64,000 nt of DNA from Caldimonas mangrovi (GCF_023721835.1 NZ_JAMKFE010000003.1:248001-312000); one strand, 5' to 3'; shown: positions 40,578 to 49,519, numbered from the stretch's first letter. The notes: a model not told the origin generated them from the letters alone. Made by a program: numbers and translations.

Positions 40578-41062
40578 ACCGCTGTCGCACCGCGGCGCAC
40601 TTTGTCGCAGCTCCGCCGCCGGCGGGGTGGCAAGAATGGCTCACGCAGCGCCTGGGCCGGCGCCCTCGGCGCATCGGAGCCTGGAGCGAACTGGCGCTGT
40701 ATGGCGCGGTGCAGTGTCTCGACCTCGCGGGCGAAAGCACCTTGCCGGCCGGCGTCGCGCTGCGGGTGGCAAGTTTGCGGGGCCCGATGCGGGCCGCACG
40801 CGCCTGCATAGAGCAAAGCACTTCCGGTCTGCCGATGCCGTTTACCTTTCTTCAGAGCCAGCCCAGCCAGTTGCTCGCGGCGTTGAGCCACTATCTCGAC
40901 TGGCAGGGCGACGCCCGGCTGGTCGTGGCGCGGGAGCCGGCAGCCGTGCTCGCGCTGGCGCAACTCGAGGCCGGGCCATCCGGCGTGCTGCTCGGCTGGG
41001 TCGAAGAGGAACACCAGGGACACGGGATGCAGACGCAATGGTGGCGGCTGGTGCCGGAGTGA
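40574..41062 (+). CDS. Short ketosynthase-like (chain-length-factor-like) protein
   Basis: 162 residues from a GTG overlapping the previous stop (GTGA); open frame upstream is ignored. The sequence aligns by eye with the N-terminal half of beta-ketoacyl synthases: MPFTFLQSQPSQLLAALSHY, then ARLVVAREPAAVLALAQLEA where the nucleophilic Cys should sit, then GVLLGWVEEE. It lacks the Cys and the whole C-terminal half. It may pair with the preceding ketosynthase as a non-catalytic partner. It is the last gene of the operon, 34 nt before the riboswitch-controlled metX unit. Confidence 0.5.
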   Translation: MNRCRTAAHFVAAPPPAGWQEWLTQRLGRRPRRIGAWSELALYGAVQCLDLAGESTLPAGVALRVASLRGPMRAARACIEQSTSGLPMPFTFLQSQPSQLLAALSHYLDWQGDARLVVAREPAAVLALAQLEAGPSGVLLGWVEEEHQGHGMQTQWWRLVPE

Positions 41063-41083
41063 CGCGTCTGTGGGGCAAGGCGA

Positions 41084-41089
41084 TATACT
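41084..41089 (+). promoter_or_regulatory. Candidate -10 element for metX transcript
   Basis: TATACT lies 8 nt before the 5' strand of riboswitch stem P1, where transcription would be expected to begin. The -35 region (around 41059-41066, GTGACGCG) is a poor match. Confidence 0.5.
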
Positions 41090-41095
41090 GCCGCC

Positions 41096-41152
41096 CAGCG
41101 CCGATTTGTTCCGGCTTGCGGGCGCTCAAAAAATGCAGCTAAAGGGGGGCAG
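41096..41152 (+). ncRNA. SAM-II (SAM-alpha) riboswitch upstream of metX
   Basis: The leader carries the SAM-II consensus in order: P1 arm AGCGCC (41097-41102), GATTTG (41103-41108), GCTTGC (41114-41119), closing arm GGCGCT (41121-41126), A-rich joint (41128-41133), and GCTAAAG (41138-41144) followed by G-run for the pseudoknot. It senses S-adenosylmethionine and represses methionine synthesis. The element sits directly upstream of a terminator and metX, the classic target gene. Assignment is from motif order and pairing, not a model search. Confidence 0.92.
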
Positions 41153-41157
41153 ACGAG

Positions 41158-41194
41158 ACCCGGCCTCACCTTCAGTGGCGCCGGGTTTTGTTTT
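41158..41194 (+). terminator. Intrinsic terminator between SAM-II aptamer and metX
   Basis: Stem ACCCGGC (41158-41164) / GCCGGGT (41180-41186), with an inner CAC/GTG pairing, is followed by TTTTGTTTT. It ends six bases before the metX ATG. Together with the aptamer it forms a probable transcription-attenuation switch. Confidence 0.85.
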
Positions 41195-41200
41195 GCAGTC

Positions 41201-42343
41201 ATGACTTCCATCGGCCACGTCGCTCCCCTGTCGATGCGTTTCGACCAGCCGCTGCCGCTGCGCAGCGGCGCCAGCTTGCGCGATTACACCCTCGTCTACG
41301 AAACCTACGGGACGCTCGATGCCGATCGGGGCAACGCGGTGCTGGTGTGTCATGCGCTCAACGCGTCGCACCATGTCGCCGGCACCTACGAAGGCCAGCC
41401 GAAGAGCGAAGGCTGGTGGGACAACCTGGTAGGGCCCGGCAAGCCGCTGGACACCGACAAGTTCTTCGTGATCGGCGTCAACAACCTCGGCTCCTGTTTC
41501 GGCTCGACCGGGCCGATGCACGTCAACCCATCGACCGGCCAGCCCTACGGCGCCGATTTTCCCGTGGTCACGGTCGAGGATTGGGTGCTCGCGCAGTCGC
41601 GTCTGCTCGACGCGTTGGGCATCGAGCAACTGGCGGCAGTGATCGGGGGCAGCCTGGGCGGCATGCAGGCGCTGAGCTGGACGCTGCAATTTCCTGGGCG
41701 CGTGCGCCACTGCGTCGCCGTGGCGACGGCGCCCAACCTGTCGGCGCAGAACATCGCGTTCAACGAGGTCGCGCGGCGCGCGATCGTGACCGACCCGGAC
41801 TTCCACGGCGGACACTACCAGGCGCATGACGCGATCCCGAAGCGTGGCCTGCGCGTCGCACGGATGATCGGCCACATCACCTACCTGAGCGACGACGTGA
41901 TGGAGGAGAAGTTCGGCCGCGAGCTGCGGGCGGCCGAACTGGGCTACAGCACCCAGGACATCGAGTTCCAGATCGAGAGCTACCTGCGCTACCAGGCCGA
42001 CAAGTTCAGCGAGTACTTCGACGCCAACACCTACCTGCTGATCACGCGCGCGCTCGACTACTTCGACCCGGCCGGACAACACGGCGGCGACCTGGCGCGC
42101 GCCATGTCGGTCGCCACCGCGAAGTTCCTGCTCGTCAGCTTCAGCACCGACTGGCGCTTCTCGCCGGCGCGTTCGCGCGAGATCGTCAAGGCGCTGCTCG
42201 ACAACCGGCGCGACGTCAGCTATGCCGAGATCGACGCTCCGCACGGGCACGACGCGTTTCTGCTCGACGATCCGCGCTATCACGGCGTCGTGAGGGCCTA
42301 CTTCGATCGCATCGCTGCGGAAAACGAAGGGGCACGGACATGA
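41201..42343 (+). CDS. metX: Homoserine O-acyltransferase MetX
   Basis: 380 residues, alpha/beta-hydrolase fold. MetX acylates homoserine at the first committed step of methionine synthesis. Nucleophile Ser151 is in [12 protein letters not shown], the Asp in [10 protein letters not shown] and the His in [10 protein letters not shown]. Landmarks [14 protein letters not shown]-type ([14 protein letters not shown]) and PVVTVEDWV are present. Betaproteobacterial enzymes often use succinyl-CoA rather than acetyl-CoA, which cannot be decided here. No Shine-Dalgarno separates the terminator T-run from the ATG. The stop overlaps metW (ATGA). Confidence 0.95.
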   Translation: MTSIGHVAPLSMRFDQPLPLRSGASLRDYTLVYETYGTLDADRGNAVLVCHALNASHHVAGTYEGQPKSEGWWDNLVGPGKPLDTDKFFVIGVNNLGSCFGSTGPMHVNPSTGQPYGADFPVVTVEDWVLAQSRLLDALGIEQLAAVIGGSLGGMQALSWTLQFPGRVRHCVAVATAPNLSAQNIAFNEVARRAIVTDPDFHGGHYQAHDAIPKRGLRVARMIGHITYLSDDVMEEKFGRELRAAELGYSTQDIEFQIESYLRYQADKFSEYFDANTYLLITRALDYFDPAGQHGGDLARAMSVATAKFLLVSFSTDWRFSPARSREIVKALLDNRRDVSYAEIDAPHGHDAFLLDDPRYHGVVRAYFDRIAAENEGART

Positions 42344-42924
42344 GCGAACGCAAGGACATGGAGCTCATCGCCGAGCTGGTCCCGGCGGGCTCGCGCGTGC
42401 TCGACCTCGGTTGCGGGCGCGGCGAGCTGCTGGCGCATTTGCGCGACCACAAGGGTTGCAGCGGCTACGGCATCGAGATCGACGACGCCAACGTGCTTGC
42501 TTGTACGCAGCGCGGCGTCAATGTGATCCAGCTGAACCTCGAAGAGGGTCTGGCGCTCTTCGGCGACCAGAGCTTCGACGTGGTGCTACAGCTCGACACG
42601 CTGCAACACCTGCGCAACACCGAATCGATGCTGCGCGAGACGGCCAGGGTGGGCCGTATCGGCATCGTGAGCTTCCCGAACTTCGCGCACTGGCCCAACC
42701 GATTCCGCGTGTTGTCAGGCCGCATGCCGGTCACCCGGGCGCTGCCGTACGAGTGGTACGACACGCCGAACATCCGCGTCGGCACCTACGCCGACTTCGA
42801 GGTACTGGCGCGCAAGAATGGGCTGCAGGTGCTGGACTCCTTCGGTATCCAGCGCGGCCGGCCGGTGCGGCTGCGGCCCAATCTGCTGGCCAGCGTGGCG
42901 GTGTTCAAGTTTGCGCGGGGCTGA
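42340..42924 (+). CDS. metW: Methionine biosynthesis protein MetW
   Basis: 194 residues. Class I SAM-dependent methyltransferase fold with motif [17 protein letters not shown] (about 19-34), then [12 protein letters not shown] and a Trp/Phe-rich segment ([17 protein letters not shown]) conserved in MetW. MetW is required alongside MetX in many proteobacteria, probably stabilising or activating it; the methyl acceptor, if any, is unclear. The ATG overlaps the metX stop, so both are under the SAM-II switch. Confidence 0.95.
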   Translation: MSERKDMELIAELVPAGSRVLDLGCGRGELLAHLRDHKGCSGYGIEIDDANVLACTQRGVNVIQLNLEEGLALFGDQSFDVVLQLDTLQHLRNTESMLRETARVGRIGIVSFPNFAHWPNRFRVLSGRMPVTRALPYEWYDTPNIRVGTYADFEVLARKNGLQVLDSFGIQRGRPVRLRPNLLASVAVFKFARG

Positions 42925-42945
42925 ATCGGGCGGGTGACAGGGCTG

Positions 42946-43022
42946 GTGTGCCGTCCCGCAAACTCGTTGCAACCCACTGCCCGCGCCCGACATTGATTCC
43001 GCCAACCTGCGGGACGGCACAC
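42946..43022. repeat. Long-arm inverted repeat between metW and a convergent gene
   Basis: Perfect 15-nt arms GTGTGCCGTCCCGCA (42946-42960) and TGCGGGACGGCACAC (43008-43022) surround a 47-nt loop. The right arm touches the stop codon of the leftward gene. It could be a bidirectional terminator with an oversized loop, a protein-binding site, or the remains of a small element. Confidence 0.6.
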
Positions 43023-43693
43023 TAGAAGCGCGCCTGCCAATAGGCCGCGAAACTGCTGCGCCGCACCTTCAGCAGCATGCGCGACTGATCGTCGAACTTG
43101 ATGCGCAGCCCGCCGTGCGCGATGCCCAGGCGCGAGCCCTTGAACGGCGACCACTCGAAGCCCAGTCGCGCACGGCGCACCGAGATGACGCCGCCGTCGT
43201 TTCTGCGGTTCAGCGCCTCGGTGGCGGCGTAGACGCCGGCGTGGTCGGACAGGCGCCGGTACCAGCCCAGCTGCACCGAAGGCAGGACCGTGAGCGTCGC
43301 CTCACCGGCCGGCGCTTCGGCGTCCAGCGGGACCCGATATTCCGTCGCGCCGAGCGAGACGGTGATGCTGTTGTGCCCGCGCCGCAGCGTCCAGCCATAG
43401 CCGACGTGCCGTGCTCCCGCCGTGCCGGGGGTGCCGTCGTGCCAGTCCGCCGGTGCCGGCGGAAGCTCCACGGCGACCGGGCCGCTGCTCCAGCCCGAGC
43501 CGGCATCGGCCGAGGCGACCACCGCGTCAACCCCATCGAGGGGCGGCTCGTCGTCCGCCTGGGCCTGCAACGCGCCAGCCACGGCCAGCCCGGTCACGCA
43601 GCACCGCAGCACGCCTCGGAGCCCCTCCGCGGCGCGCTCGCCGCACCACTGCCGGGTCGGGGTGGGTTGGTGCCGTCGGCCTGAGGCTGCCAT
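43022..43693 (-). CDS. Probable outer-membrane beta-barrel protein
   Basis: 223 residues from the ATG at 43693, which follows a GGAGG ribosome site; a longer start at 43774 lacks one. A signal-like hydrophobic stretch (CVTGLAVAGALQAQA, about 32-46) precedes a Pro/Asp-rich linker. The remainder is alternating beta strands (GYGWTLRRGHNSITVSLGAT, LGWYRRLSDHAGVYAATEAL) and ends in Phe (FAAYWQARF), as barrel proteins do. No specific family was recognised. Confidence 0.6.
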   Translation of the reverse strand: MAASGRRHQPTPTRQWCGERAAEGLRGVLRCCVTGLAVAGALQAQADDEPPLDGVDAVVASADAGSGWSSGPVAVELPPAPADWHDGTPGTAGARHVGYGWTLRRGHNSITVSLGATEYRVPLDAEAPAGEATLTVLPSVQLGWYRRLSDHAGVYAATEALNRRNDGGVISVRRARLGFEWSPFKGSRLGIAHGGLRIKFDDQSRMLLKVRRSSFAAYWQARF

Positions 43694-43936
43694 CACATCC
43701 TCCAATCGGTGCCACGCCTGCGCCGCCAGCGTCTCGCCTGTCGCCCCCCCGGTCTGTCGGACAAAGGAGGTCACCGGCTGTAGGAATGCAGGAAGGCCAG
43801 AGCTTCAGGCAGCCGCAGTCGAGGGCCGGCCAGCGCGTGCTTCCGGTGTTTTCGTGCGCTTACCCGCAGAAGTCCCCTCCAGCGCGCCAGGGTTCTGCGC
43901 AAAAATCAAGAATTCTTCGCGAACCTGCTGCTGCGC

Positions 43937-45655
43937 GTGTTTCCCTCTCCGCTGGGCCTCTGTGTCGTTGCCCTCCGCTCCCTGGCGGCCTGGCTGCTGC
44001 TCGCGCTGCTGGCCGGTGTCGCTGCGGCCCAACAGCCTGCGCCTGTCCCGATTTCGCCGCCCGCGCGCACCGACCTGCTGGAAGTCGGCCGGCTGTTCGT
44101 GGCCGGCCCCGGGGAGGTGTTCTCGCCGCAGGCCGAGGTGCGGGCCGAGCGGCTGCAGACCCTGCGGCGTGCCGAAGGCGTCGACCTGTTCGGCGGTGCG
44201 TACTGGTTGCACGCACGCGTGCGGCAGGACGTGGGGCCGCCGCAATGGGTGTTCGACCCCAACAACACCCTGATCGAGCACGTCGAGGCGCGGCTGTACG
44301 GCAGCGACGGCAGTCGGCAGGTGCTGCGCAGCGGCTACCGCGAGCAGAGGGAGTACGCGCTGCACTATGGCAAGGAAGTCGTGCTGGCGCCGGGGGTCGA
44401 GTACGAAGTACTGGTGCGGTTCGAGAGCCCCTACTTCGCGTCGGTGCCGCGCTTTCAGCTGCTGACCGAGACGGACTACCAGCGCAAGGTGCTGGAAGAG
44501 AACCTCGTCATCCTCGGCTCGCTCGGCGCGATGGTGGCACTCGCTGCCTTCAACTTGTTCGTCTTCGCGTTGACGCGCATCCGCAGCCACCTGTATTACG
44601 CGATGCAGCTGGTGATGGCCTGCATCGCATGGGCGCTGGTGTTCCAGTTGCCGGCCGAGCTGTTCGGCTGGCACGACCTGCGTGTGCACTACGTGCCGTT
44701 TTTCCTGCTGCCTGCGATCAGCGCGCTGTTCTGTATCGACTTCCTGGAGTTGCCGAAGCGGCACCCGAAGCTGCACCGCGCCCTACGTGCGCTGATCGCG
44801 GTGGCGTTGGTGCTGACCCCGCTGGCGGTGTTCGCCGTGCCGTACGCACACGCGACCGCTACGCTGCTGATCAGTGCCTGGCTGGTGCTGATGGTCACCA
44901 GCGGTGTCGTCTCGTGGTGGCATGGCTATCGGCCGGCGCGTTTCTTCGCGCTGGCGTTCGCGGCGATGTTCGTGCCGGCGTTGATCATCCTGCCCGGCAA
45001 CATCGGCCTGATCCCCGACCTGGTCGAGAATGCCGAGATGCTGACCCTGTTCGGCGGCGTGATCGAGGCGCTGCTACAGGCCTTCGCGCTGGCGGACCGC
45101 ATCCGCACGCTCAACCTCGAGAAGGACAGCTACGCGATGCAGCTCGGCCGGGCGCTGGAAGTCGCCCACACCGACGCGATGACCGGCATCGGCAACCGCT
45201 ACGCCTTCGAGCGGGCCTTGAACGATCGCGGCACGCCGACGGAACACGAGCTGGTGCCGCACATGTTGCTGCTGATCGACCTCGACGGGCTGAAGCAGAT
45301 CAACGACCGGCACGGCCACAGCCGAGGCGACGAGCTGCTGAAGGCGGTGGCGCGAGGCCTGAGCGAGCTGACGCAAGGCCGCGCCTCGTGCTTCCGGCTG
45401 GGCGGCGACGAGTTTGCGATCCTGGCACCGCATCACCTCGAGCACGAGCTGGAACGCAGCCTCGCGCTGCTGGAAACCGAACTCGTCGCACGCGGCTTCG
45501 AGGATGCGGGCATCAGCTACGGCATCGCACACTGGACCGCCAATGCGCGCGCGCTCGACCTGATCAACCTGGCCGACCAGAACATGTACCAGCACAAGGC
45601 GCGCCGCAAGCGCGCCCGTGCCGACCTGGTGGCAGGCGACTCGGCGGCGCTATAG
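43937..45655 (+). CDS. 7TMR-DISM diguanylate cyclase
   Basis: 572 residues from a GTG at 43937. Signal peptide to about residue 31, then an extracytoplasmic 7TMR-DISMED2-like domain (40-185; GAYWLHARVRQD, EYEVLVRFESPYFASV). Seven helices follow (about 190-385), a short coiled coil, then a GGDEF domain with DAMTGIGNRYAFE and the intact active site LGGDEFAIL (GGDEF at 489-493). It should make cyclic di-GMP in response to an envelope signal. The end overlaps the convergent FAD oxidoreductase gene by 6 nt. The 243-nt upstream gap has no visible gene. Confidence 0.9.
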   Translation: MFPSPLGLCVVALRSLAAWLLLALLAGVAAAQQPAPVPISPPARTDLLEVGRLFVAGPGEVFSPQAEVRAERLQTLRRAEGVDLFGGAYWLHARVRQDVGPPQWVFDPNNTLIEHVEARLYGSDGSRQVLRSGYREQREYALHYGKEVVLAPGVEYEVLVRFESPYFASVPRFQLLTETDYQRKVLEENLVILGSLGAMVALAAFNLFVFALTRIRSHLYYAMQLVMACIAWALVFQLPAELFGWHDLRVHYVPFFLLPAISALFCIDFLELPKRHPKLHRALRALIAVALVLTPLAVFAVPYAHATATLLISAWLVLMVTSGVVSWWHGYRPARFFALAFAAMFVPALIILPGNIGLIPDLVENAEMLTLFGGVIEALLQAFALADRIRTLNLEKDSYAMQLGRALEVAHTDAMTGIGNRYAFERALNDRGTPTEHELVPHMLLLIDLDGLKQINDRHGHSRGDELLKAVARGLSELTQGRASCFRLGGDEFAILAPHHLEHELERSLALLETELVARGFEDAGISYGIAHWTANARALDLINLADQNMYQHKARRKRARADLVAGDSAAL

Positions 45656-48600
45656 ATCCTTCTCGCCGCGGATGACCAGCGGCCACCCGCTGATCGCGCG
45701 CGAAGCCTGCATGCCGCCCATCACCGCGCCTTCGACGCAGCCCGCGTTCAGTCCGGTGCGCAGCCAGTCGCCGGCGAGGTAGAGGTTCGCGTAGCCCGAG
45801 CCGTCGGCCGGCAACCGCGCGGCGGTGCTGTCGACCACCGACAGCACGTAACGCTCCGAGGGATCGATGTTGGCGCGCCAGTACTGCGCGTCGAAGCGCT
45901 GTTCGCCGGTGCGCGATTGCGCATCGACCAGCACCGGCCACTCGAAGCTGCCGGCGGTGGCGATCGACGGCCACAGCGTATGGATACGCCGCGTCAGCTG
46001 GTCGATCGCGTTGTGCTTGACGGCGGCGCTGCAGCGTTCCGGGAAGGCGTGATCCGACGGCGGCGGGTAGTGCGCCATCGGCAATGCGCTGCAGAAGTAC
46101 GAGACGTTCTTCGGCTGCAGCGCCGGAGGCCAGCTCTCGCGCACCAGCAACTGGTCCATCGGCGCCCAGGTGTCGAACGGTTCGCTGTAGCCGCTGAGCA
46201 CCGGCGGCTGGCCGTCGCTGGCATAGCTGGCCCAGCCGATCTGGCGCAGGTCTTGGTTCAGCCACACCTGGTAGGCCTGCGTCGCGACGGTCTTCAGCGT
46301 GCGCGTCATGGTCTGCAGCGCCGGGCTGCGCTCGACGAGCCGGGAGCACAGTTGGGGCACGCCGTCGACCGAGATGCCGAAGACGACGAGATCGAAATCC
46401 TCACCGCGCTTGAGCGTCAGCTGTGGCAAAGGCCGGCCGAAGTGCTGTTCATAGCGCTGCGGCCAGTCGCTCCAGTTCGATTCGAGGTTGACGCGGCCCC
46501 GCTGCAGCAGCGCGGCCTGCTCGGGCACGATCTGCCCGTAGTTCGGCGTGCTGGGCCAGCAGGCCAGGCCCTCGACGTCGACCAGCGGGTCGTAGTGGTC
46601 GGCGCCGCGGGTCACGTCGACCTGGCGCGTCAGCCGGATCGTGTCGACCGTCATGGAACCGTCGGCCGCCGGCAGCAGCTCCTCGACCTTGTGGAAGAAC
46701 TTGAACGTCACGCCACGCGCCTTCAGCAGTTGGTACAACGGCGTGAACACGGTGTCGCCCATGCCGGCCTGCATCTTCCACATCATGCCGCCGTGGTAGG
46801 CGATGGCAACCTTCATCATGCCGCGCAGCATCGTTCCGGCTTCGATGTTGGGGCGGTCGAAATCGCCGTCCTCGTAGGCGAACACCAGGTCGTAGAAGCC
46901 GCGCACCGGGGCCGAATGGACGGTGTACCGGGGATTCGCTCCGTGCTTCGTCAGCCAGTCGTAGAAGTCGATGTCGTTGATGACGTCGAAGCCGTGGACG
47001 AGCACGCCGTCCTCGATCATGCCGATCAGCGAAGTGACCGCGAGATCGATGCAGATATAGAGCCGGCGCAGCGTGTCGTTGCCGTCCAGTCGATGCAGCA
47101 CCGCGTCCCACAGCCAGGCACGCAGCCCGCGCAGCGTCGCGTTCATCAGGTCGCGGTCGCCGCCGCCATGTTGTCCGAGGTCTTCGGGCAGCGACAGGGC
47201 CAGTGCGTGCAACGCCTCGGCGACGTGCTGGGCGTCAGCGGCCAGGTGCTCGACGTCGGTCTCCACGGCGGCCGCCAGCCGATGCAGCCAGTCGGGGTGC
47301 TCGCCGCTGGACATCGGCGGCGCCGGCAGCGCGGCCTCGTCGAGCGCGCCGCGCAACTGGTCGAACCACATGCGTACCCAGGCGTAGGCCGTGGTCGCCA
47401 TCGCCCACAGCCCGAGGCTTTCGTTGCCATGGCCCGGTTCCCCCGGCTTGATCGGCGTGTCGATGGGCCAGGTCTTCCACTGGCCGTCGATCCATTCGGT
47501 CAGCGCGATGAAATGCTGCGGCTTGAAGGCGTCCTGCCAGGTGGCGAGCGGGGCGCCGGGCGGGCGGTCGAGCGCACCGTACGCCTTTTGCATCATCGCG
47601 AACGCGTTGTCGTAGAAGCCGAACCAGATGTGCAGGCCGTGCTCTTCGATGCGCTGGCCGTCCTCGGCATTGCGCCCGCTGGCGCCCTTGCCGCCCAGCC
47701 GCCAGCCCATCTGGTAGACGGTGATCTCGTAGCGGTTGCGCCAGCCGGGCTGCTCGGTCAGGTGGAAGGCGGCGGTCATTGCGCCGACCCCGCCGCCGAG
47801 GACGGCGACCTTCTGCGGGCGGACCTGCGAGTTGTCGACGAGCTCGGTGCCGGGCGGTACCTCGAAATCCATGTCCAGATGGAAGCCGAGCAGGGCCGGC
47901 TGCGTGCCGAGGGGCAGCCCGAGCGTGCGGTTCAGCGGGAAGCTGTCGTAGGGGTGCAGCGTGGCCTGGTAGGCCGGGCCGAGCAACTGCACCGAACGCA
48001 GCGCCGTCACCGTTGCGGGCGCGCTGACCACGGCCTGGTAGACGGCCTTCTCGCCGGCCGCGTCCGGGAACTGCTTCAGGAAGATCTGGTCGAGCTGCGG
48101 CGCGGTGAAGGTCTCGATGACCTGTTCCCAGCCCGCAGCGTCCAGGTCGAGCGCGTCCGCGTCGCTGGCCAGCACCTGCACCAGCTGCTTCACCAGGGAG
48201 CCGATGTCCGCCAGCGGTGTGTGCGCGGTGTTCCCCTGGCCGTGCACGTCGAGCAGCGGGTGCATCGCCAGTTGCGTCTGCGGTGAATAGGGTTGGAAGC
48301 CCTTGGCGGCCAGCGTGAAGCGCAGTGCCGGCTCGCCCGGCGCGGGCATGGTGTATTCGCAGCTGTACTTCGGGTAGCCGAACAGCTCGCGTCCGTTGAT
48401 GAGTGCCATCGTGTCGTCGACCCAGATGTGCACCGGGTAAACGAACAGCCGGTTCACCCGGGACTGGCCCGGCAAGAGCTGCCCGACCAGCACCCAGGTA
48501 ACGATGTCGGTTTCTTCGCCCCAGCCCTTGGCCTCGTCGACGGGGTTGGTGGAGTTGGCGTGCTGCACCTGGGTGAAGGTGAGCATCACGTAGGGCGACA

Positions 48601-48787
48601 GCACCTTGAAGCGCATGTGGCCGGCGGCCGGTGCGTTCAAGGTGATGTCGACGGTCTGTTGCAGCTGCTGCCGGTCTCCCTTCAGGAAGAAGCCGTACAT
48701 GCGCGAGCTGCCCAAGCGCAGCGGCGGGTGCATCAGCACGTTGCCGCCGGAATAGATGTAGTCGGGCCGCTGTCGTGGCTCGGTCAT
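45650..48787 (-). CDS. Acetoacetate-decarboxylase-like / FAD-dependent oxidoreductase fusion
   Basis: 1045 residues from the ATG at 48787 (GAGG nearby); an ATG at 48802 lacks a ribosome site. Residues about 1-310 resemble the acetoacetate decarboxylase superfamily (ALINGRELFGYPKYSCEY, with Lys140 at the Schiff-base position but Tyr after it instead of the second Lys of true decarboxylases). Residues about 325-1045 are a phytoene-desaturase/amine-oxidase-like flavoprotein with dinucleotide motif KVAVLGGGVGAMTAAFHL and C-terminal FAD motif NLYLAGDWLRTGLNAGCVEG. The two domains probably act on the same lipid or polyketide. The reaction is unknown. Confidence 0.7.
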   Translation of the reverse strand: MTEPRQRPDYIYSGGNVLMHPPLRLGSSRMYGFFLKGDRQQLQQTVDITLNAPAAGHMRFKVLSPYVMLTFTQVQHANSTNPVDEAKGWGEETDIVTWVLVGQLLPGQSRVNRLFVYPVHIWVDDTMALINGRELFGYPKYSCEYTMPAPGEPALRFTLAAKGFQPYSPQTQLAMHPLLDVHGQGNTAHTPLADIGSLVKQLVQVLASDADALDLDAAGWEQVIETFTAPQLDQIFLKQFPDAAGEKAVYQAVVSAPATVTALRSVQLLGPAYQATLHPYDSFPLNRTLGLPLGTQPALLGFHLDMDFEVPPGTELVDNSQVRPQKVAVLGGGVGAMTAAFHLTEQPGWRNRYEITVYQMGWRLGGKGASGRNAEDGQRIEEHGLHIWFGFYDNAFAMMQKAYGALDRPPGAPLATWQDAFKPQHFIALTEWIDGQWKTWPIDTPIKPGEPGHGNESLGLWAMATTAYAWVRMWFDQLRGALDEAALPAPPMSSGEHPDWLHRLAAAVETDVEHLAADAQHVAEALHALALSLPEDLGQHGGGDRDLMNATLRGLRAWLWDAVLHRLDGNDTLRRLYICIDLAVTSLIGMIEDGVLVHGFDVINDIDFYDWLTKHGANPRYTVHSAPVRGFYDLVFAYEDGDFDRPNIEAGTMLRGMMKVAIAYHGGMMWKMQAGMGDTVFTPLYQLLKARGVTFKFFHKVEELLPAADGSMTVDTIRLTRQVDVTRGADHYDPLVDVEGLACWPSTPNYGQIVPEQAALLQRGRVNLESNWSDWPQRYEQHFGRPLPQLTLKRGEDFDLVVFGISVDGVPQLCSRLVERSPALQTMTRTLKTVATQAYQVWLNQDLRQIGWASYASDGQPPVLSGYSEPFDTWAPMDQLLVRESWPPALQPKNVSYFCSALPMAHYPPPSDHAFPERCSAAVKHNAIDQLTRRIHTLWPSIATAGSFEWPVLVDAQSRTGEQRFDAQYWRANIDPSERYVLSVVDSTAARLPADGSGYANLYLAGDWLRTGLNAGCVEGAVMGGMQASRAISGWPLVIRGEKDL

Positions 48788-49448
48788 GGTGGAGACCCTC
48801 ATGCTTGTCGTTGTGTCGCGCGATGCTAAGGGCAGTCGTGACGTGCTGCCATAGGGTCAACAGCAGGCAGGGGCCCTTGCCCCACGGCCCAGCGGGATCG
48901 CCACGCAAGGAGCCTGGGAGGGCTGCATTCGGGTGGGTGCCGCGTCGGCAACGCGATCGGCACCCTGTTCATCGAGCCGGCGAAGCAGGACGCGATGCGC
49001 CGCGCGATCGAACCGCGGGGTCGGTGATCCGCAAGAACTTCCAGAGCGATCTGGAGGCGGTGAACTGCCTCCACGACTCCGTGCGGCAGGCGCATCACTT
49101 CAGCGAGGACAGGGAAGTGACGCGCAAACGAGGTCGTGCACCTGCTCGAGCAGTTGGTGTGCGTGCTGGGTGGGGGCGAGCCGGCCCGTTCACGGCCGGA
49201 GCGACCATCGAGCACACCCGTACGAATTTCAGGGTGATTCAGAACTTCTTGCCGGTGGGTCTCGATATCGGCGCCGTCGAGCCGGTGCATGCGAGTGCAG
49301 GCGTCCAGCGCCGTGAGCAGTCGCAACCTCGGCATGCGAATGTCTCAGGGACGGAACGTCGAGAGGCTCGGGCGTCAGCGTGGCGGAGTCGGAGAGCGGG
49401 GTTCGAGGCCGGCAGGAACGCACGAACGCGCGTTTGCGGCAAAAGAAA

Positions 49449-49508
49449 GCAGCTCCCGGTAATTGTTGCCTGCGGTGCTGAAAGAACCGCCAAGCTGCCG
49501 GGAGCTGC
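49449..49508. repeat. Inverted repeat 1 in gene-free region
   Basis: Perfect 11-nt arms GCAGCTCCCGG (49449-49459) and CCGGGAGCTGC (49498-49508) around a 38-nt loop. Confidence 0.6.
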
Positions 49509-49519
49509 AATGTACAAAA

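Noticed and set aside
45917-48286. A 789-codon plus-strand open frame
   Set aside because: Antisense to the ADC/FAD fusion gene, with no recognisable domain and shadow-type composition.
48826-49335. A 169-residue minus-strand gene in the gene-free region
   Set aside because: No ribosome site, no recognisable domain, proline/arginine-rich shadow composition in its second half.
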